Shown one piece after another: positions 1 to 9,414 of a stretch of 64,000 nt of DNA (positions within the stretch are counted from its first letter, which is position 1; the number at the start of each line of letters is the position of its first letter). The stretch covers positions 2,604,001 to 2,668,000 of the forward strand of contig NZ_CP012640.2 of assembly GCF_001412595.2 (NCBI RefSeq), given 5' to 3'. This DNA is from Massilia sp. WG5. GTDB lineage: Bacteria > Pseudomonadota > Gammaproteobacteria > Burkholderiales > Burkholderiaceae_D. The translations under genes and the position numbers were made by a program. The notes beneath the pieces are model-generated. The model was not told the DNA's origin. It made no database searches and was given only the letters and a program-made list of their open reading frames with translations.

Positions 1-1748
1 AGCGTGCGCGGTGATTTTTGCAGCAGCGCGCGCCGGAACGCGACCGGGTCGGTCTTGCCCGCATACGCCAGCTCGTCGATGAAGCTCTCGACCACGAAGA
101 CGTTGTGGGTGGGGCCGACCCCGCGCCAGAACGCGGTCGGCACGCCCGGCGGCTCGTGGCGCACGTACTCGACGCGCATGTCGGGAATCGCATACTGGAT
201 GTCGGCCGCGGCTTCCACGGCGTCGGGGTCGACGCCGTTCTTGACCATCGGCGGCGCGAAGCGCGACATGATCGAGGAACCGGTCACGCGGTGGAACCAG
301 GCGACCGGCATGCCCTTGTTGTCGAGCTTCGCCGACAGGCGGTCGTAGTAATAAGGGCGGTACATGTCGTGCTGGATGTCCTCCTCGCGGGTCCAGATCA
401 CCTTCAGCGGGCCCTTGGCCAGCTTGGCCAGCGCCACCGCCTGGATCACGTAGTCGACTTCCAGGCGGCGCCCGAAGCCGCCGCCCAGGTAATGGTTGTG
501 CACCTTGACCTTCTCGACCGGCAGGCCGGCGACCTTCGCCGCCGCGCCCTGCGCCAGCGCCGGCACCTGGGTGCCGACCCACAGGTCGCAGCCGTCGGCG
601 CGCAGGTCGACCGTGCAGTTCATCGGCTCCATGGTCGCGTGCGCGAGGAAGGGCAGCTCGTAGACCGCGTCGATGCGGCGGCCGCCATCCTGTCCCAGCA
701 CCTTCAGGGCATCGCCCTTGTTGGTGGCGACCGCGCCGGCGCCCTCCGACGCCTTGGCCATGTCGGCCACGATGCCGGCGGTGCTGACGCCGGCGTTGGC
801 GCCGTCGTCGAATTGCGGCGCGGCCGCCGCCAGGCCCTGCTTGGCGGTCCAGAAGTTATCGGCCACCACCGCCACCGCGCCTTCGATGCGCAGCACCTGG
901 CGCACGCCCTTGACCGCCATCGCCTTCTGCTCGTCCACCGAGGTCACCTTGCCGCCGGTGACCGGCGAGGCCGCCACCGCCGCGATGCCCATGTTGGGCA
1001 GGCGGGCGTCGATCCCGAACAGGGCCTGGCCGTTGACCTTGACCGGCGAATCCAGGCGCTTCATCGACTTGCCGATCAGGGTGAAGTCGGCCGCGTTCTT
1101 CAGCGTCACGGTCTGCGGGAAGTGCAGCTTGGAGGCGGCGTCGACGAACTGGCCGAAGTGTCCCGAGCGGTTCGAGGCGTCGTGGCGGATGGTGCCGGCG
1201 ACCACCTTCAGCTCTTTCGCGTCGACGTTCCAGGTCTGGGCCGCCGCCTGCACCAGCACCGTGCGCACCTTGGCGCCGGCCTCGCGCAGCGGCTTCCAGG
1301 CGCCGCGTACCGAGGTCGAGCCGCCCGTCACCTGCCCGCCCAGCATCGGGTCGGCGTACAGGCTGTTGTCGGCCGGGGCCTGCTCCAGCTTCACCTTCGA
1401 CAGGTCGGCGCCCAGCTCCTCGGCCAGCAGCATCGGCATCGAGGTGAAGGTGCCCTGCCCCATCTCGACCTTGTGAATGATCAGCGTGACCAGGCCGTCG
1501 CGATCGATGCGGATGAAGGCGTCGTGGGCCAGGCCCGGCGCCTCGTTGGAAGCGGCGGTGGCGGCCTGGCCGACGGCCTTCTCGGAGGGCGGTTCCTTGC
1601 GGTCGTTCTGCCCTTCCTTGCCGCCGCCCGCGCGGCTGCAGCCGAACAGCGAGAAGCCGAACAGCAGGCTGCCGCCGGCCACGGCGCCGGCCTTCATGAA
1701 GCCGCGGCGCCCACTCGATACTGTCGATACTTTATCTTTGGTTTCCAT
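1..1748 (-). CDS. Molybdopterin-dependent oxidoreductase large subunit (isoquinoline 1-oxidoreductase beta-like), 3' end outside the window
   Basis: This is the large, molybdenum-cofactor-binding subunit of a xanthine dehydrogenase-superfamily hydroxylase of the IorB type. Such enzymes oxidise N-heterocycles or aldehydes and pass electrons to the 2Fe-2S subunit encoded just upstream. About 582 residues are visible and the C-terminus lies beyond position 1. The N-terminus has a twin-arginine motif (GRRGFMK, Arg14-Arg15), then a hydrophobic stretch ending in LFGC (Cys37), so it looks Tat-exported and possibly lipid-anchored. Cofactor-domain motifs include VEMGQGTFTS, LAHATMEPMNCTV and LGGGFGRR. 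The ATG lies 12 nt after the stop of the 2Fe-2S gene, so the two are one operon. The substrate cannot be told from sequence. Confidence 0.85.
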   Translation of the reverse strand, partial: METKDKVSTVSSGRRGFMKAGAVAGGSLLFGFSLFGCSRAGGGKEGQNDRKEPPSEKAVGQAATAASNEAPGLAHDAFIRIDRDGLVTLIIHKVEMGQGTFTSMPMLLAEELGADLSKVKLEQAPADNSLYADPMLGGQVTGGSTSVRGAWKPLREAGAKVRTVLVQAAAQTWNVDAKELKVVAGTIRHDASNRSGHFGQFVDAASKLHFPQTVTLKNAADFTLIGKSMKRLDSPVKVNGQALFGIDARLPNMGIAAVAASPVTGGKVTSVDEQKAMAVKGVRQVLRIEGAVAVVADNFWTAKQGLAAAAPQFDDGANAGVSTAGIVADMAKASEGAGAVATNKGDALKVLGQDGGRRIDAVYELPFLAHATMEPMNCTVDLRADGCDLWVGTQVPALAQGAAAKVAGLPVEKVKVHNHYLGGGFGRRLEVDYVIQAVALAKLAKGPLKVIWTREEDIQHDMYRPYYYDRLSAKLDNKGMPVAWFHRVTGSSIMSRFAPPMVKNGVDPDAVEAAADIQYAIPDMRVEYVRHEPPGVPTAFWRGVGPTHNVFVVESFIDELAYAGKTDPVAFRRALLQKSPRT

Positions 1749-1760
1749 GTGCGCTCCTGA

Positions 1761-2264
1761 TCAGGCTTTGCGGGTGGGGGCCGGCTGGGCGGCCGGGGCC
1801 ACGGCGGGCGACGGGGTCCCCGCCGCGATTTTTATCGCCTTGCGGATCCGGCCATAAGTACCGCAGCGGCAGATATTGCCCGACATCGCGCCGTCGATAT
1901 CGGCGTCGCTCGGCTTCGGGTTCGCCTGCAGCAGCGCGGTGGCCGACATGATCTGGCCCGACTGGCAATACCCGCACTGCACCACGTCCACCTGGCGCCA
2001 CGCATCCTGCACCCTGGCGCCGACCGGATCGTTGCCGATCGCCTCGATGGTCGTGATCTTCTTGCCCGCCGCCGCCGAAACGGGAGTGATGCAGGAGCGG
2101 ATCGGCTGGCCGTCCAGGTGCACGGTGCAGGCCCCGCACAGGGCCACGCCGCAACCGAACTTGGTGCCGGTCAGGCCAAGTACGTCGCGGATCGCCCATA
2201 GCAGGGACATGTCGTCGGGGACATCGAGGTTGGTCGTGGTGCCGTTGATATTCAGGGCGGGCAT
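1761..2264 (-). CDS. (2Fe-2S)-binding subunit of a molybdenum hydroxylase (isoquinoline 1-oxidoreductase alpha-like)
   Basis: This is the small iron-sulfur subunit (167 aa) that carries electrons away from the molybdenum subunit encoded downstream. A plant-ferredoxin-type cluster is formed by Cys38, Cys43, Cys46 and Cys58. A second cluster in the C-terminal helical domain uses Cys97, Cys100, Cys132 and Cys134 (motifs CGYCQSGQ and NICRCGTY). Both sets are complete. The start at 2264 was preferred over one ten codons upstream because AAGGAG lies 6–7 nt before it and MPALNINGT is the usual N-terminus of the family. The C-terminus carries a short Ala/Pro-rich tail. No FAD subunit gene is seen, which is normal for the two-subunit IorAB type. 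Confidence 0.9.
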   Translation of the reverse strand: MPALNINGTTTNLDVPDDMSLLWAIRDVLGLTGTKFGCGVALCGACTVHLDGQPIRSCITPVSAAAGKKITTIEAIGNDPVGARVQDAWRQVDVVQCGYCQSGQIMSATALLQANPKPSDADIDGAMSGNICRCGTYGRIRKAIKIAAGTPSPAVAPAAQPAPTRKA

Positions 2265-2418
2265 GGCAAAACTCCTTCGGTAGCGAATGAGCAACTATAT
2301 GGCAAGCACGGCCTCAGATGGCGCACACATCCTCGAGCTACGCGAGCTGCATAAAAAACAGGCATCTCGGGTTTTGGTGTATCCTAATGCCCATTGCAAC
2401 AACGGCTTCACGCCAACT

Positions 2419-3303
2419 ATGCCCGAGCACCCTGCTGACGTCCGCACGGATGTCAAAACCCACCGGTCCCTCTTCGAACGGTTGACCGCACTGATCTCTC
2501 CCGAGCCCGAAAATCGCGCCGAGCTGCTCGAAGTGCTGCACGACGCCCACGAACGCAACCTCATCGACGCCGACGCCCTCTCCATGATCGAGGGCGTGTT
2601 CCAGGTATCCGACCTGTCGGTGCGCGACATCATGGTCCCGCGTTCGCAGATGGACGTCGTCGACATCACCAAGCCGATCGAGGAATGGCTGCCGGTCGTG
2701 CTGGAAACGGCGCACTCGCGCTTCCCCGCCATCGAGGGCGAACGCGACAAGGTGGTCGGGATCCTGCTCGCCAAGGACCTGCTGCGCTACTACGCCGAGG
2801 AATCCTTCGACGTGCGCGACATGCTGCGTCCGGCCATCTTCATCCCCGAATCGAAGCGCCTGAACGTGCTGCTGCGCGACTTCCGCGCCAACCACAACCA
2901 CATGGCCATCGTGGTCGACGAGTACAGCGGCGTGGCCGGCCTGATCACCATCGAGGACGTGCTCGAACAGATCGTCGGCGACATCGAGGACGAATACGAC
3001 TTCGACGAGGAAGAGGACAACGTCCTGTCGATCAAGGAAGGCCAGTTCGGCCCGCGCTGGCGCGTCAAGGCGCTGACCGAGATCGAGCAGTTCAACGAAG
3101 AGATCGGAGTCGACCTGCCGGAAGACGACGTCGACACCATCGGCGGCCTGGTCGCCAGCCACCTGGGACGCATGCCGCACAAGGGCGAAGTCTTCGACCT
3201 GGACAACCTGCGCTTCGAAGTGCTGCGCGCCGACGCCCGCCAGATCCACGTGCTGTTGGTCGAAAAACTGCCGACGCGCGATAGCGACGACGAGCACGAC
3301 TGA
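2419..3303 (+). CDS. corC: CorC/HlyC-family CBS-domain protein
   Basis: This 294-aa cytoplasmic protein has two CBS domains (around DIMVPRSQMDVVDI and NHMAIVVDEYSGVAG) and a C-terminal CorC_HlyC (transporter-associated) domain. Family members bind adenine nucleotides and are linked to magnesium/cobalt efflux and to ribosome or membrane homeostasis, but the molecular role is unsettled. An ATG 44 codons upstream is in frame, but the intervening residues do not look like the family; homologues start near MPEHPADV, so 2419 is preferred. No clear Shine-Dalgarno precedes either start. The stop overlaps the lnt ATG (TGATG). The corC–lnt pairing is the conserved ybeX–lnt arrangement and implies co-transcription and translational coupling. 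Confidence 0.93.
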   Translation: MPEHPADVRTDVKTHRSLFERLTALISPEPENRAELLEVLHDAHERNLIDADALSMIEGVFQVSDLSVRDIMVPRSQMDVVDITKPIEEWLPVVLETAHSRFPAIEGERDKVVGILLAKDLLRYYAEESFDVRDMLRPAIFIPESKRLNVLLRDFRANHNHMAIVVDEYSGVAGLITIEDVLEQIVGDIEDEYDFDEEEDNVLSIKEGQFGPRWRVKALTEIEQFNEEIGVDLPEDDVDTIGGLVASHLGRMPHKGEVFDLDNLRFEVLRADARQIHVLLVEKLPTRDSDDEHD

Positions 3304-4871
3304 TGATTTTGCGCCGCCGTACCCGCCCGGCCGTCGCGCCGGACCCGGCGCTGCGCGGCACCCGCCCCAGCTTCACCGCCCTCGGCTTCGCCATCCTGGC
3401 CGGCGCCCTGAGCCTGTTCTCCTTCGAACCCTTCGGCTGGTGGCCGCTGCAACTGCTGTCGCTGGCCTGGCTGTTCTACCAGGTCGGCATGGGCAGCTCG
3501 ACGCGCCGCGCCACCCTGCTCGGCTGGGCCTTCGGCTTCGGCTGGTCGGTGGCCGGCATGCACTGGCTGTACATCTTCATGACCCGCTTCGCGCACCTGC
3601 CGGCCTTCCTCGGCGCGCTCGGCGTGATCCTGCTCGGCCTCTACATGGGCCTGTTCGGCGCGCTCACCGCCGGCGTCGGCACCTGGCTGCGGCGGCGCTG
3701 GTCGCTGCCGGTCAGCGCCTTCCTGCTGCTGGTGCTGCCGATCCTGTGGGGCGTGACCGAATGGATGCGCGGCTGGGTCTTCACCGGTTTCCCCTGGGCC
3801 GCCTCCGGCTATGCGCATGACGGCGCGCCGCTGGCCGGCTTCGCGCCGCTGGTCGGCGTGTACGGCATCGGCGTGCTGGTGGCGATGTGCGCCGGCTGCC
3901 TGGTGATGCTGACCCAGCGCCGCAAGCTGCCGGCGGTCGGGCTGTTCGCCGCGCTGATGCTGGCGGGCGCCGGCCTGCGCACCGTCGAATGGACGCAGGT
4001 GACGGGCCAGCCGCTCAGCGTGCGCCTGTTGCAGGGGAATATTCCGCAGGACCGCAAGTTCGACCTGGCCTTCCTGACCAGCATCCTGGACACCTATCAA
4101 GGCATGATCACGGCCGCGCCGGCCGACCTGATCGCCACGCCGGAGACGGCGATCCCGGTCTTCGCGAACCAGCTGCCCCAGGCTTACCTGGAAGGCCTGC
4201 AGCGCTTCGCCGCCGACTCCGGCAGCACGCTGGCGGTCGGCATGCCGCTGCTGGACGGTCCCGGCAAGTACTCGAACAGCCTGGTCACGATCGCACCGCG
4301 GCCCCAGGCCTACCGCTACGACAAGGCGCACCTGGTGCCCTTCGGCGAATTCATTCCGCCCGGCTTCCGCTGGTTCACCGACATGCTGAACATCCCGCTG
4401 AGCGACGCCACCCGCGGCGGCGAGCTGCAGGCCCCGTTCGCCGTCAAGGACCAGCTGGTGCTGCCGAATATCTGCTACGAAGACGTGTTCGGCGAAGAGA
4501 TCGCCTACCAGCTGCGCCATGCGCCGCGCCCGGCGACCATGCTGCTGAACGTGTCGAACCTGGCGTGGTATGGAGAGTCGACCGCGGTTCCGCAGCACCT
4601 GCAGATCTCGCGCATGCGCACGCTGGAGACCGGCCGCCCGATGCTGCGCGCGACCAATGACGGCGCCACCGCCGTCATCGACCACCGCGGCAGGATCGCG
4701 CAGGTGCTGCCCTTCTACAAGGAGGGCGTGCTGACGGCCACCGTGCAGGGCACGACCGGCATGACGCCCTATATCCGCTTCGGCAATTACCTGTTCCTCG
4801 CCCTCGGCGCGCTCGGCCTGGGCGGCGCCTGGCTGAGCGGCAGGATGCGCAATCGTCGCCAGGAATCGTGA
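3303..4871 (+). CDS. lnt: Apolipoprotein N-acyltransferase
   Basis: Lnt transfers a third acyl chain from phosphatidylethanolamine to the N-terminal cysteine of apolipoproteins, the last step of lipoprotein maturation in the inner membrane. The 522-aa protein has an N-terminal block of hydrophobic segments (about residues 25–230), a periplasmic nitrilase-like domain, and one C-terminal membrane segment before a basic tail. The catalytic triad is intact: Glu281 (in ATPETAIPVF), Lys341 (in YDKAHLVPFGEF) and Cys391 (in NICYEDVF). The ATG overlaps the corC stop by one base. The length is typical of proteobacterial Lnt. Confidence 0.96.
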   Translation: MILRRRTRPAVAPDPALRGTRPSFTALGFAILAGALSLFSFEPFGWWPLQLLSLAWLFYQVGMGSSTRRATLLGWAFGFGWSVAGMHWLYIFMTRFAHLPAFLGALGVILLGLYMGLFGALTAGVGTWLRRRWSLPVSAFLLLVLPILWGVTEWMRGWVFTGFPWAASGYAHDGAPLAGFAPLVGVYGIGVLVAMCAGCLVMLTQRRKLPAVGLFAALMLAGAGLRTVEWTQVTGQPLSVRLLQGNIPQDRKFDLAFLTSILDTYQGMITAAPADLIATPETAIPVFANQLPQAYLEGLQRFAADSGSTLAVGMPLLDGPGKYSNSLVTIAPRPQAYRYDKAHLVPFGEFIPPGFRWFTDMLNIPLSDATRGGELQAPFAVKDQLVLPNICYEDVFGEEIAYQLRHAPRPATMLLNVSNLAWYGESTAVPQHLQISRMRTLETGRPMLRATNDGATAVIDHRGRIAQVLPFYKEGVLTATVQGTTGMTPYIRFGNYLFLALGALGLGGAWLSGRMRNRRQES

Positions 4872-4899
4872 TTCGAATTCGAGTCAGCCGTCAAAAACC

Positions 4900-4919
4900 G
4901 CTAAAATTGGTGTTTTAGC
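4900..4919. promoter_or_regulatory. Perfect inverted repeat upstream of glyQ
   Basis: Seven-base arms GCTAAAA and TTTTAGC (4900–4906 and 4913–4919) flank the loop TTGGTG, 59 nt before the glyQ start. TAAAAT inside it also resembles a -10 box. It could be an operator, a promoter part or a small leader hairpin; the sequence does not decide. The run after the right arm is not T-rich, so it is a poor terminator for lnt. Confidence 0.4.
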
Positions 4920-4978
4920 AAACTCACCGTGTTCGTGGCCCGTGTGCCCGAAGCCGAACCATAGCTCCACGCCCAAAA

Positions 4979-5881
4979 ATGCTCACATTCCAACAAATCA
5001 TTTTGACCTTGCAAACCTACTGGGACAAGCAAGGTTGCGCCCTGCTCCAGCCGTACGACATGGAAGTCGGCGCGGGCACTTTCCACACCGGCACCTTCCT
5101 GCGCGCGATCGGCCCCGAACCCTGGCGCGCCGCCTACGTGCAGCCCTCGCGCCGCCCGAAGGACGGCCGCTACGGCGAGAACCCGAACCGCCTGCAGCAC
5201 TATTACCAGTACCAGGTGGCGCTCAAGCCGGCCCCGGAAAACATCCTCGACCTCTACCTCGGCTCGCTGGAAGCGCTGGGCCTGGACCTGAAGAAGAACG
5301 ACGTCCGCTTCGTCGAGGACGACTGGGAAAGCCCGACCCTGGGCGCCTGGGGCCTGGGCTGGGAAGTCTGGCTGAACGGCATGGAAGTGACCCAGTTCAC
5401 CTACTTCCAGCAGGTCGGCGGCCTGGATTGCAAGCCGGTGCTGGGCGAGATCACCTACGGCATCGAGCGTCTCGCGATGTACCTGCAGGGCGTGGAAAAC
5501 GTCTACGACCTGGTATGGACCGATTGGGAAGAGAACGGGGTCACCAAGCGCCTGTTGTACGGCGACGTGTTCCACCAGAACGAGGTCGAACAGTCGACCT
5601 ACAACTTCGAACACTCGAACACCGAACTGCTGTTCCAGGCCTTTAACAACCACGAGTCCGAAGCCAAGCGCCTGATCGAACTGGCGCTGACCCTGCCGGC
5701 CTACGAGCAGATCATGAAGGCCTCGCACAGCTTCAACCTGCTGGACGCGCGCGGCGCGATCTCCGTCACCGAGCGCGCCGCCTACATCGGCCGCGTACGC
5801 ACGCTGTCGCGCCTGGTCGCCCAGGCCTATTACGATTCGCGCGAGAAGCTCGGCTTCCCGATGCTGCCCAAAGCCGTTTAA
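4979..5881 (+). CDS. glyQ: Glycine--tRNA ligase alpha subunit
   Basis: This is the catalytic alpha subunit of the heterotetrameric (alpha2beta2) glycyl-tRNA synthetase. It forms glycyl-adenylate and charges tRNA-Gly in the cytoplasm. The 300-aa length matches the family. Recognisable blocks are [20 protein letters not shown] at the N-terminus, [19 protein letters not shown] (the class II region), and [15 protein letters not shown]. The gene is 12 nt from glyS and the pair is followed without a gap by gmhB, so glyQ–glyS–gmhB form one rightward operon. Confidence 0.97.
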   Translation: MLTFQQIILTLQTYWDKQGCALLQPYDMEVGAGTFHTGTFLRAIGPEPWRAAYVQPSRRPKDGRYGENPNRLQHYYQYQVALKPAPENILDLYLGSLEALGLDLKKNDVRFVEDDWESPTLGAWGLGWEVWLNGMEVTQFTYFQQVGGLDCKPVLGEITYGIERLAMYLQGVENVYDLVWTDWEENGVTKRLLYGDVFHQNEVEQSTYNFEHSNTELLFQAFNNHESEAKRLIELALTLPAYEQIMKASHSFNLLDARGAISVTERAAYIGRVRTLSRLVAQAYYDSREKLGFPMLPKAV

Positions 5882-5893
5882 GAACAGAACACC

Positions 5894-7990
5894 ATGAACC
5901 AGACCTTACTTGTCGAACTGCAGACCGAAGAGCTGCCGCCGAAGGCCCTCGTCAAACTGGGCGCCGCATTTGCGAACGGCATCGCCAATGGCCTGAAGGC
6001 GCGCGACTTCCTCGAAGCCGACAGCGTCGTCACCGCTTACGCCACCCCGCGCCGCCTGGCGGTATCGATCACCAATGTGCGCGCCACCTCGCCGGACAAG
6101 GCGATCCGCGAGAAGGTGCTGCCGGTCGCGGTGGCCCTGGACAAGGACGGCAACCCGACCGCGCCGCTGGCCAAGAAGCTGGCCGCGCTGGGCTTCCCCG
6201 ACCTGAAGATTTCCGACCTCGAACGCGCCCAGGACGGCAAGGCCGAGAGCTTCTTCTACAGCCATACCGCCCCCGGCGGCGTGCTGGCCGACGGGCTGCA
6301 GCCGGTGCTGGAGGAATCCGTCGCCAAGCTGCCGATCCCGAAGCTCATGAGCTACCAGCGGCCAGGCGGCGAGACCGTGCAGTTCGTGCGCCCGGTCCAC
6401 TCGCTGCTGGCCCTGCACGGCGATGCCGTCGTGCCGCTGTCGCTGCTCGGCCTGTCGAGCGGCCGCGCGACCCTGGGCCACCGCTTCCTGTCGAACGGCC
6501 AGCCGTTCGAGATCGCCCATCCCGACCAGTACGCCACCACGCTGAAGGAGCAGGGCAAGGTCGTCGCCAGCGCCGAAGAGCGCAAGGAATCGATCCGCAC
6601 CCAGCTGCTGGCCAAGGCCGGCGCCGACCAGGTGCTGATGCCGGAAGCGCTGCTGGACGAAGTCGCCGCCCTGGTCGAATGGCCGGTGGTGTACGAGTGC
6701 CGGTTCGAGGAAGTGTTCCTGTCGGTGCCGCAGGAATGCCTGATCCTGACCATGCAGACCAACCAGAAGTACTTCGCGCTGACGGACAGCGCCGGCAAGC
6801 TGCGCTCGCGCTTCCTGATCGTCTCGAACCTGCAGACCGACGACCCCAGCGCCATCGTCGGCGGCAACGAGCGCGTGGTGCGCCCGCGCCTGTCGGACGC
6901 CAAGTTCTTCTTCGAGCAGGACAAGAAGAAGTCGCTGGAGTCGCGCCTGCCGCTGCTGGCCAACGTGGTCTACCACAACAAGCTCGGCACCCAGCTCGAG
7001 CGCACCCAGCGCGTGACCCGCCTGGCCGGCGCCATCGCGCGCCGCCTGGGCTACGACATGCTGCTGGCCGAACGCGGCGCCCAGCTGGCCAAGGCCGACC
7101 TGCTGACCGACATGGTCGGCGAGTTCCCGGAGCTGCAGGGCATCATGGGCACCTACTATGCCCGCAACGACGGCGAGCACGAAGAAGTGGCGCTGGCCGC
7201 TTCCGAACACTACCAGCCGCGCTTCTCGGGCGACGCCCTGCCGTCGACGAATACCGGCCTGGCCGTGGCCCTGGCCGACAAGCTGGAAACCCTGGTCGGC
7301 ATCTGGTCGATCGGCCTGCAGCCGACCGGCGAGAAGGACCCGTTCGCACTGCGCCGCCATGCGCTGGGCGTGATGCGCATGCTGGTCGAGAAGCGCCTGG
7401 CGCTGGGCATTTCCGAATTGCTGCTTGACGCCGCCGGCGTGTTCGACACCATGGCCGCTTTCAAGGATCCGAGCCAGGAAGTGACGGCCTTCATGCTGGA
7501 CCGCCTGCGCGGCATGCTGCGCGACCGCGGCTTCTCGCCGAACGAGGTGGAAGCGGTGCTGGCCCAGAACCCGGACCGCGTCGACGACGTGGTGCAGCGC
7601 CTGGAAGCCGTGCAGTCCTTCGCCGCGCTGCCGGAAAGCGCCTCGCTGGCGGCCGCCAACAAGCGCATCACCAACATCCTCAAGAAGAACGAGGAAGCGC
7701 TGGCCCAGGCCGGCTCGGTCGACCCCGCCCTGCTGCAGGACGAGGCCGAGAAGAAGCTGTACGCCAGCATGCAGCGCGTGCAGCCCGAGGTCGACGCCGC
7801 CTTCGAGCGCGGCGACTTCAGCGGCACGCTCAAGACCCTGGCCCAGCTGCGCGACGACGTCGACGCCTTCTTCAACGACGTGATGGTGATGGCCGAGGAC
7901 GTCAAGCTGCGCAACAACCGCCTGGCCCTGCTCGCCATCCTGCACCGCATGATGAACCGCGTGGCCGACATCTCGAAGCTGGCCGCATGA
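5894..7990 (+). CDS. glyS: Glycine--tRNA ligase beta subunit
   Basis: This is the beta subunit of the tetrameric glycyl-tRNA synthetase (698 aa, normal length). It recognises tRNA-Gly and carries an HD-like region (around the [18 protein letters not shown] segment) plus a C-terminal anticodon-binding domain. Typical blocks are [15 protein letters not shown] at the N-terminus, [13 protein letters not shown], and [19 protein letters not shown]. The stop overlaps the gmhB start by four bases (ATGA). Confidence 0.97.
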   Translation: MNQTLLVELQTEELPPKALVKLGAAFANGIANGLKARDFLEADSVVTAYATPRRLAVSITNVRATSPDKAIREKVLPVAVALDKDGNPTAPLAKKLAALGFPDLKISDLERAQDGKAESFFYSHTAPGGVLADGLQPVLEESVAKLPIPKLMSYQRPGGETVQFVRPVHSLLALHGDAVVPLSLLGLSSGRATLGHRFLSNGQPFEIAHPDQYATTLKEQGKVVASAEERKESIRTQLLAKAGADQVLMPEALLDEVAALVEWPVVYECRFEEVFLSVPQECLILTMQTNQKYFALTDSAGKLRSRFLIVSNLQTDDPSAIVGGNERVVRPRLSDAKFFFEQDKKKSLESRLPLLANVVYHNKLGTQLERTQRVTRLAGAIARRLGYDMLLAERGAQLAKADLLTDMVGEFPELQGIMGTYYARNDGEHEEVALAASEHYQPRFSGDALPSTNTGLAVALADKLETLVGIWSIGLQPTGEKDPFALRRHALGVMRMLVEKRLALGISELLLDAAGVFDTMAAFKDPSQEVTAFMLDRLRGMLRDRGFSPNEVEAVLAQNPDRVDDVVQRLEAVQSFAALPESASLAAANKRITNILKKNEEALAQAGSVDPALLQDEAEKKLYASMQRVQPEVDAAFERGDFSGTLKTLAQLRDDVDAFFNDVMVMAEDVKLRNNRLALLAILHRMMNRVADISKLAA

Positions 7991-8547
7991 AGCTGGTCAT
8001 CCTCGACCGGGACGGCGTCATCAACCATGACTCCCCCGAATTCATCAAGTCGCCCGCCGAGTGGATCCCGATCCCGGGATCGCTCGAGGCGATCGCGCGC
8101 CTGAACCAGGCCGGCTACCGTGTGGTGGTGGCGTCGAACCAGTCCGGCATCGCGCGCGAGCTGTTCGACATCACCACGCTGAACGCGATCCACCAGAAGA
8201 TGCACGCGGCGGCCCAGCTGGTCGGGGCCGACATCGACGCCATTTTCTTCTGCCCGCACGCGGCGATCGATAACTGCGATTGCCGCAAGCCGAAGGCCGG
8301 GATGTTCGAGGAAATCAGCAAGCGCTTCAAGCTCAGCCTGAAGGGCGTGCCGACCGTCGGCGACTCGCTGCGCGACCTGCAGGCCGGCTTCATCAGCGGC
8401 TGCGTGCCCTACCTGGTCCTGACCGGCAAGGGCGAAAAAACCCATGCGACCGGCGGCCTGCCGCCGGGCACCCAGGTCTTCCCCGACCTGGCCGCGATGG
8501 TGACGGCCTTCCTCAAGCAATCTGCCGCTAGCCCGCCCTCTGCCTGA
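7987..8547 (+). CDS. gmhB: D-glycero-beta-D-manno-heptose 1,7-bisphosphate 7-phosphatase
   Basis: GmhB is a HAD-superfamily phosphatase that removes the 7-phosphate of heptose bisphosphate in the pathway to ADP-heptose, the precursor of the lipopolysaccharide inner core. The 186-aa protein has the catalytic DRDGV motif (Asp7 nucleophile, Asp9 acid/base), the SNQSG motif, and GDSLRD with Asp126. The zinc loop is complete: Cys89, His91, Cys97 and Cys99. It overlaps glyS by four bases. waaC, which uses ADP-heptose, is also in this window (12219–13193). Confidence 0.94.
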   Translation: MKLVILDRDGVINHDSPEFIKSPAEWIPIPGSLEAIARLNQAGYRVVVASNQSGIARELFDITTLNAIHQKMHAAAQLVGADIDAIFFCPHAAIDNCDCRKPKAGMFEEISKRFKLSLKGVPTVGDSLRDLQAGFISGCVPYLVLTGKGEKTHATGGLPPGTQVFPDLAAMVTAFLKQSAASPPSA

Positions 8548-8617
8548 TCTGCTAAGCTAAAGCTGAGCTAAGATAAGCCGAACCACTCGCCCGATCCACG
8601 TTCCGGAGACTATTTCT

Positions 8618-9349
8618 TTGCGTACTGCCACCCTGTTCCTGCGCTCCCTGCTGTTCACGATCATCATGATCGTCGCCACGGTGGTCTGGGCCTGCGTCTG
8701 CTTCCTCGCTGCGCCCTTCAAGTACAACACGCGCTTCTGGATCACCTCGCGCTGGAACGTCTTCATCATCTGGTGTGCCAAGGTCATCTGCGGCATCCGC
8801 TACCAGTTCAAGGGCTACGAGAATCTGCCGACCGGCCCGGCGATCCTGCTGTCGAAGCACCAGTCGGCCTGGGAGACCATCTTCCTGCTGCCGAACATGA
8901 CGCATCCGCTGGTCTTCGTCTTCAAGAAGGAAATCCTATACATCCCCTTCTTCGGCTGGGCCATGGCGCTGCTGCGCATGATCCCGATCGACCGCAAGCG
9001 CGGCAAGCGCGCCTTCGCCGACGTGGTCAGGCACGGCAAGCGGCGCCTGGCCGACGGCCAGTGGATCATCATGTTCCCCGAGGGGACCCGCATCCCGGTC
9101 GGCCAGAAAGGCCAGTACAAGAGCGGCGGCACGCGCCTGGCGATTGCCGCCGACGCCGTGGTCGTCCCGATCGCGCATAATTCAGGTGAGTGCTGGCCCA
9201 AGAACTCCTTCATCAAGAGGCCGGGCCTCATCACCGTCTCGATTGGCAAGCCGATATCGCCAGAAAACCACACTCCCGACAGTCTGATGCAAGAGGTCGA
9301 AAATTGGATAGAATCGGAAATGCGCGTCATTTCGCCCCACGCCTACTGA
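8618..9349 (+). CDS. plsC: 1-acyl-sn-glycerol-3-phosphate acyltransferase
   Basis: This acyltransferase makes phosphatidic acid from lysophosphatidic acid at the inner membrane. The 243-aa protein has an N-terminal membrane segment (about 10–32). Its catalytic block is KHQSAWE, where His81 is followed at the usual spacing by Glu86 instead of Asp. The FPEGTR substrate-binding block is at 153–158. The start is TTG at 8618 with GGAG about 11 nt upstream. It follows gmhB and precedes the metallopeptidase gene, a common Burkholderiales arrangement. A second family member lies at 17400–18146, so division of labour is possible. Confidence 0.9.
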   Translation: MRTATLFLRSLLFTIIMIVATVVWACVCFLAAPFKYNTRFWITSRWNVFIIWCAKVICGIRYQFKGYENLPTGPAILLSKHQSAWETIFLLPNMTHPLVFVFKKEILYIPFFGWAMALLRMIPIDRKRGKRAFADVVRHGKRRLADGQWIIMFPEGTRIPVGQKGQYKSGGTRLAIAADAVVVPIAHNSGECWPKNSFIKRPGLITVSIGKPISPENHTPDSLMQEVENWIESEMRVISPHAY

Positions 9350-9414
9350 GGTACCTGAATGAGCTGGGCGCGCAGACCAAGGCACCATCCAAAGCACCAT
9401 CGCTGCAGCCCACC

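Noticed and set aside
18..1760. A 580-codon + strand frame at the left edge
   Set aside because: The minus strand translates to a full molybdopterin-domain protein with a Tat signal; the + frame is a His/Arg-rich shadow.
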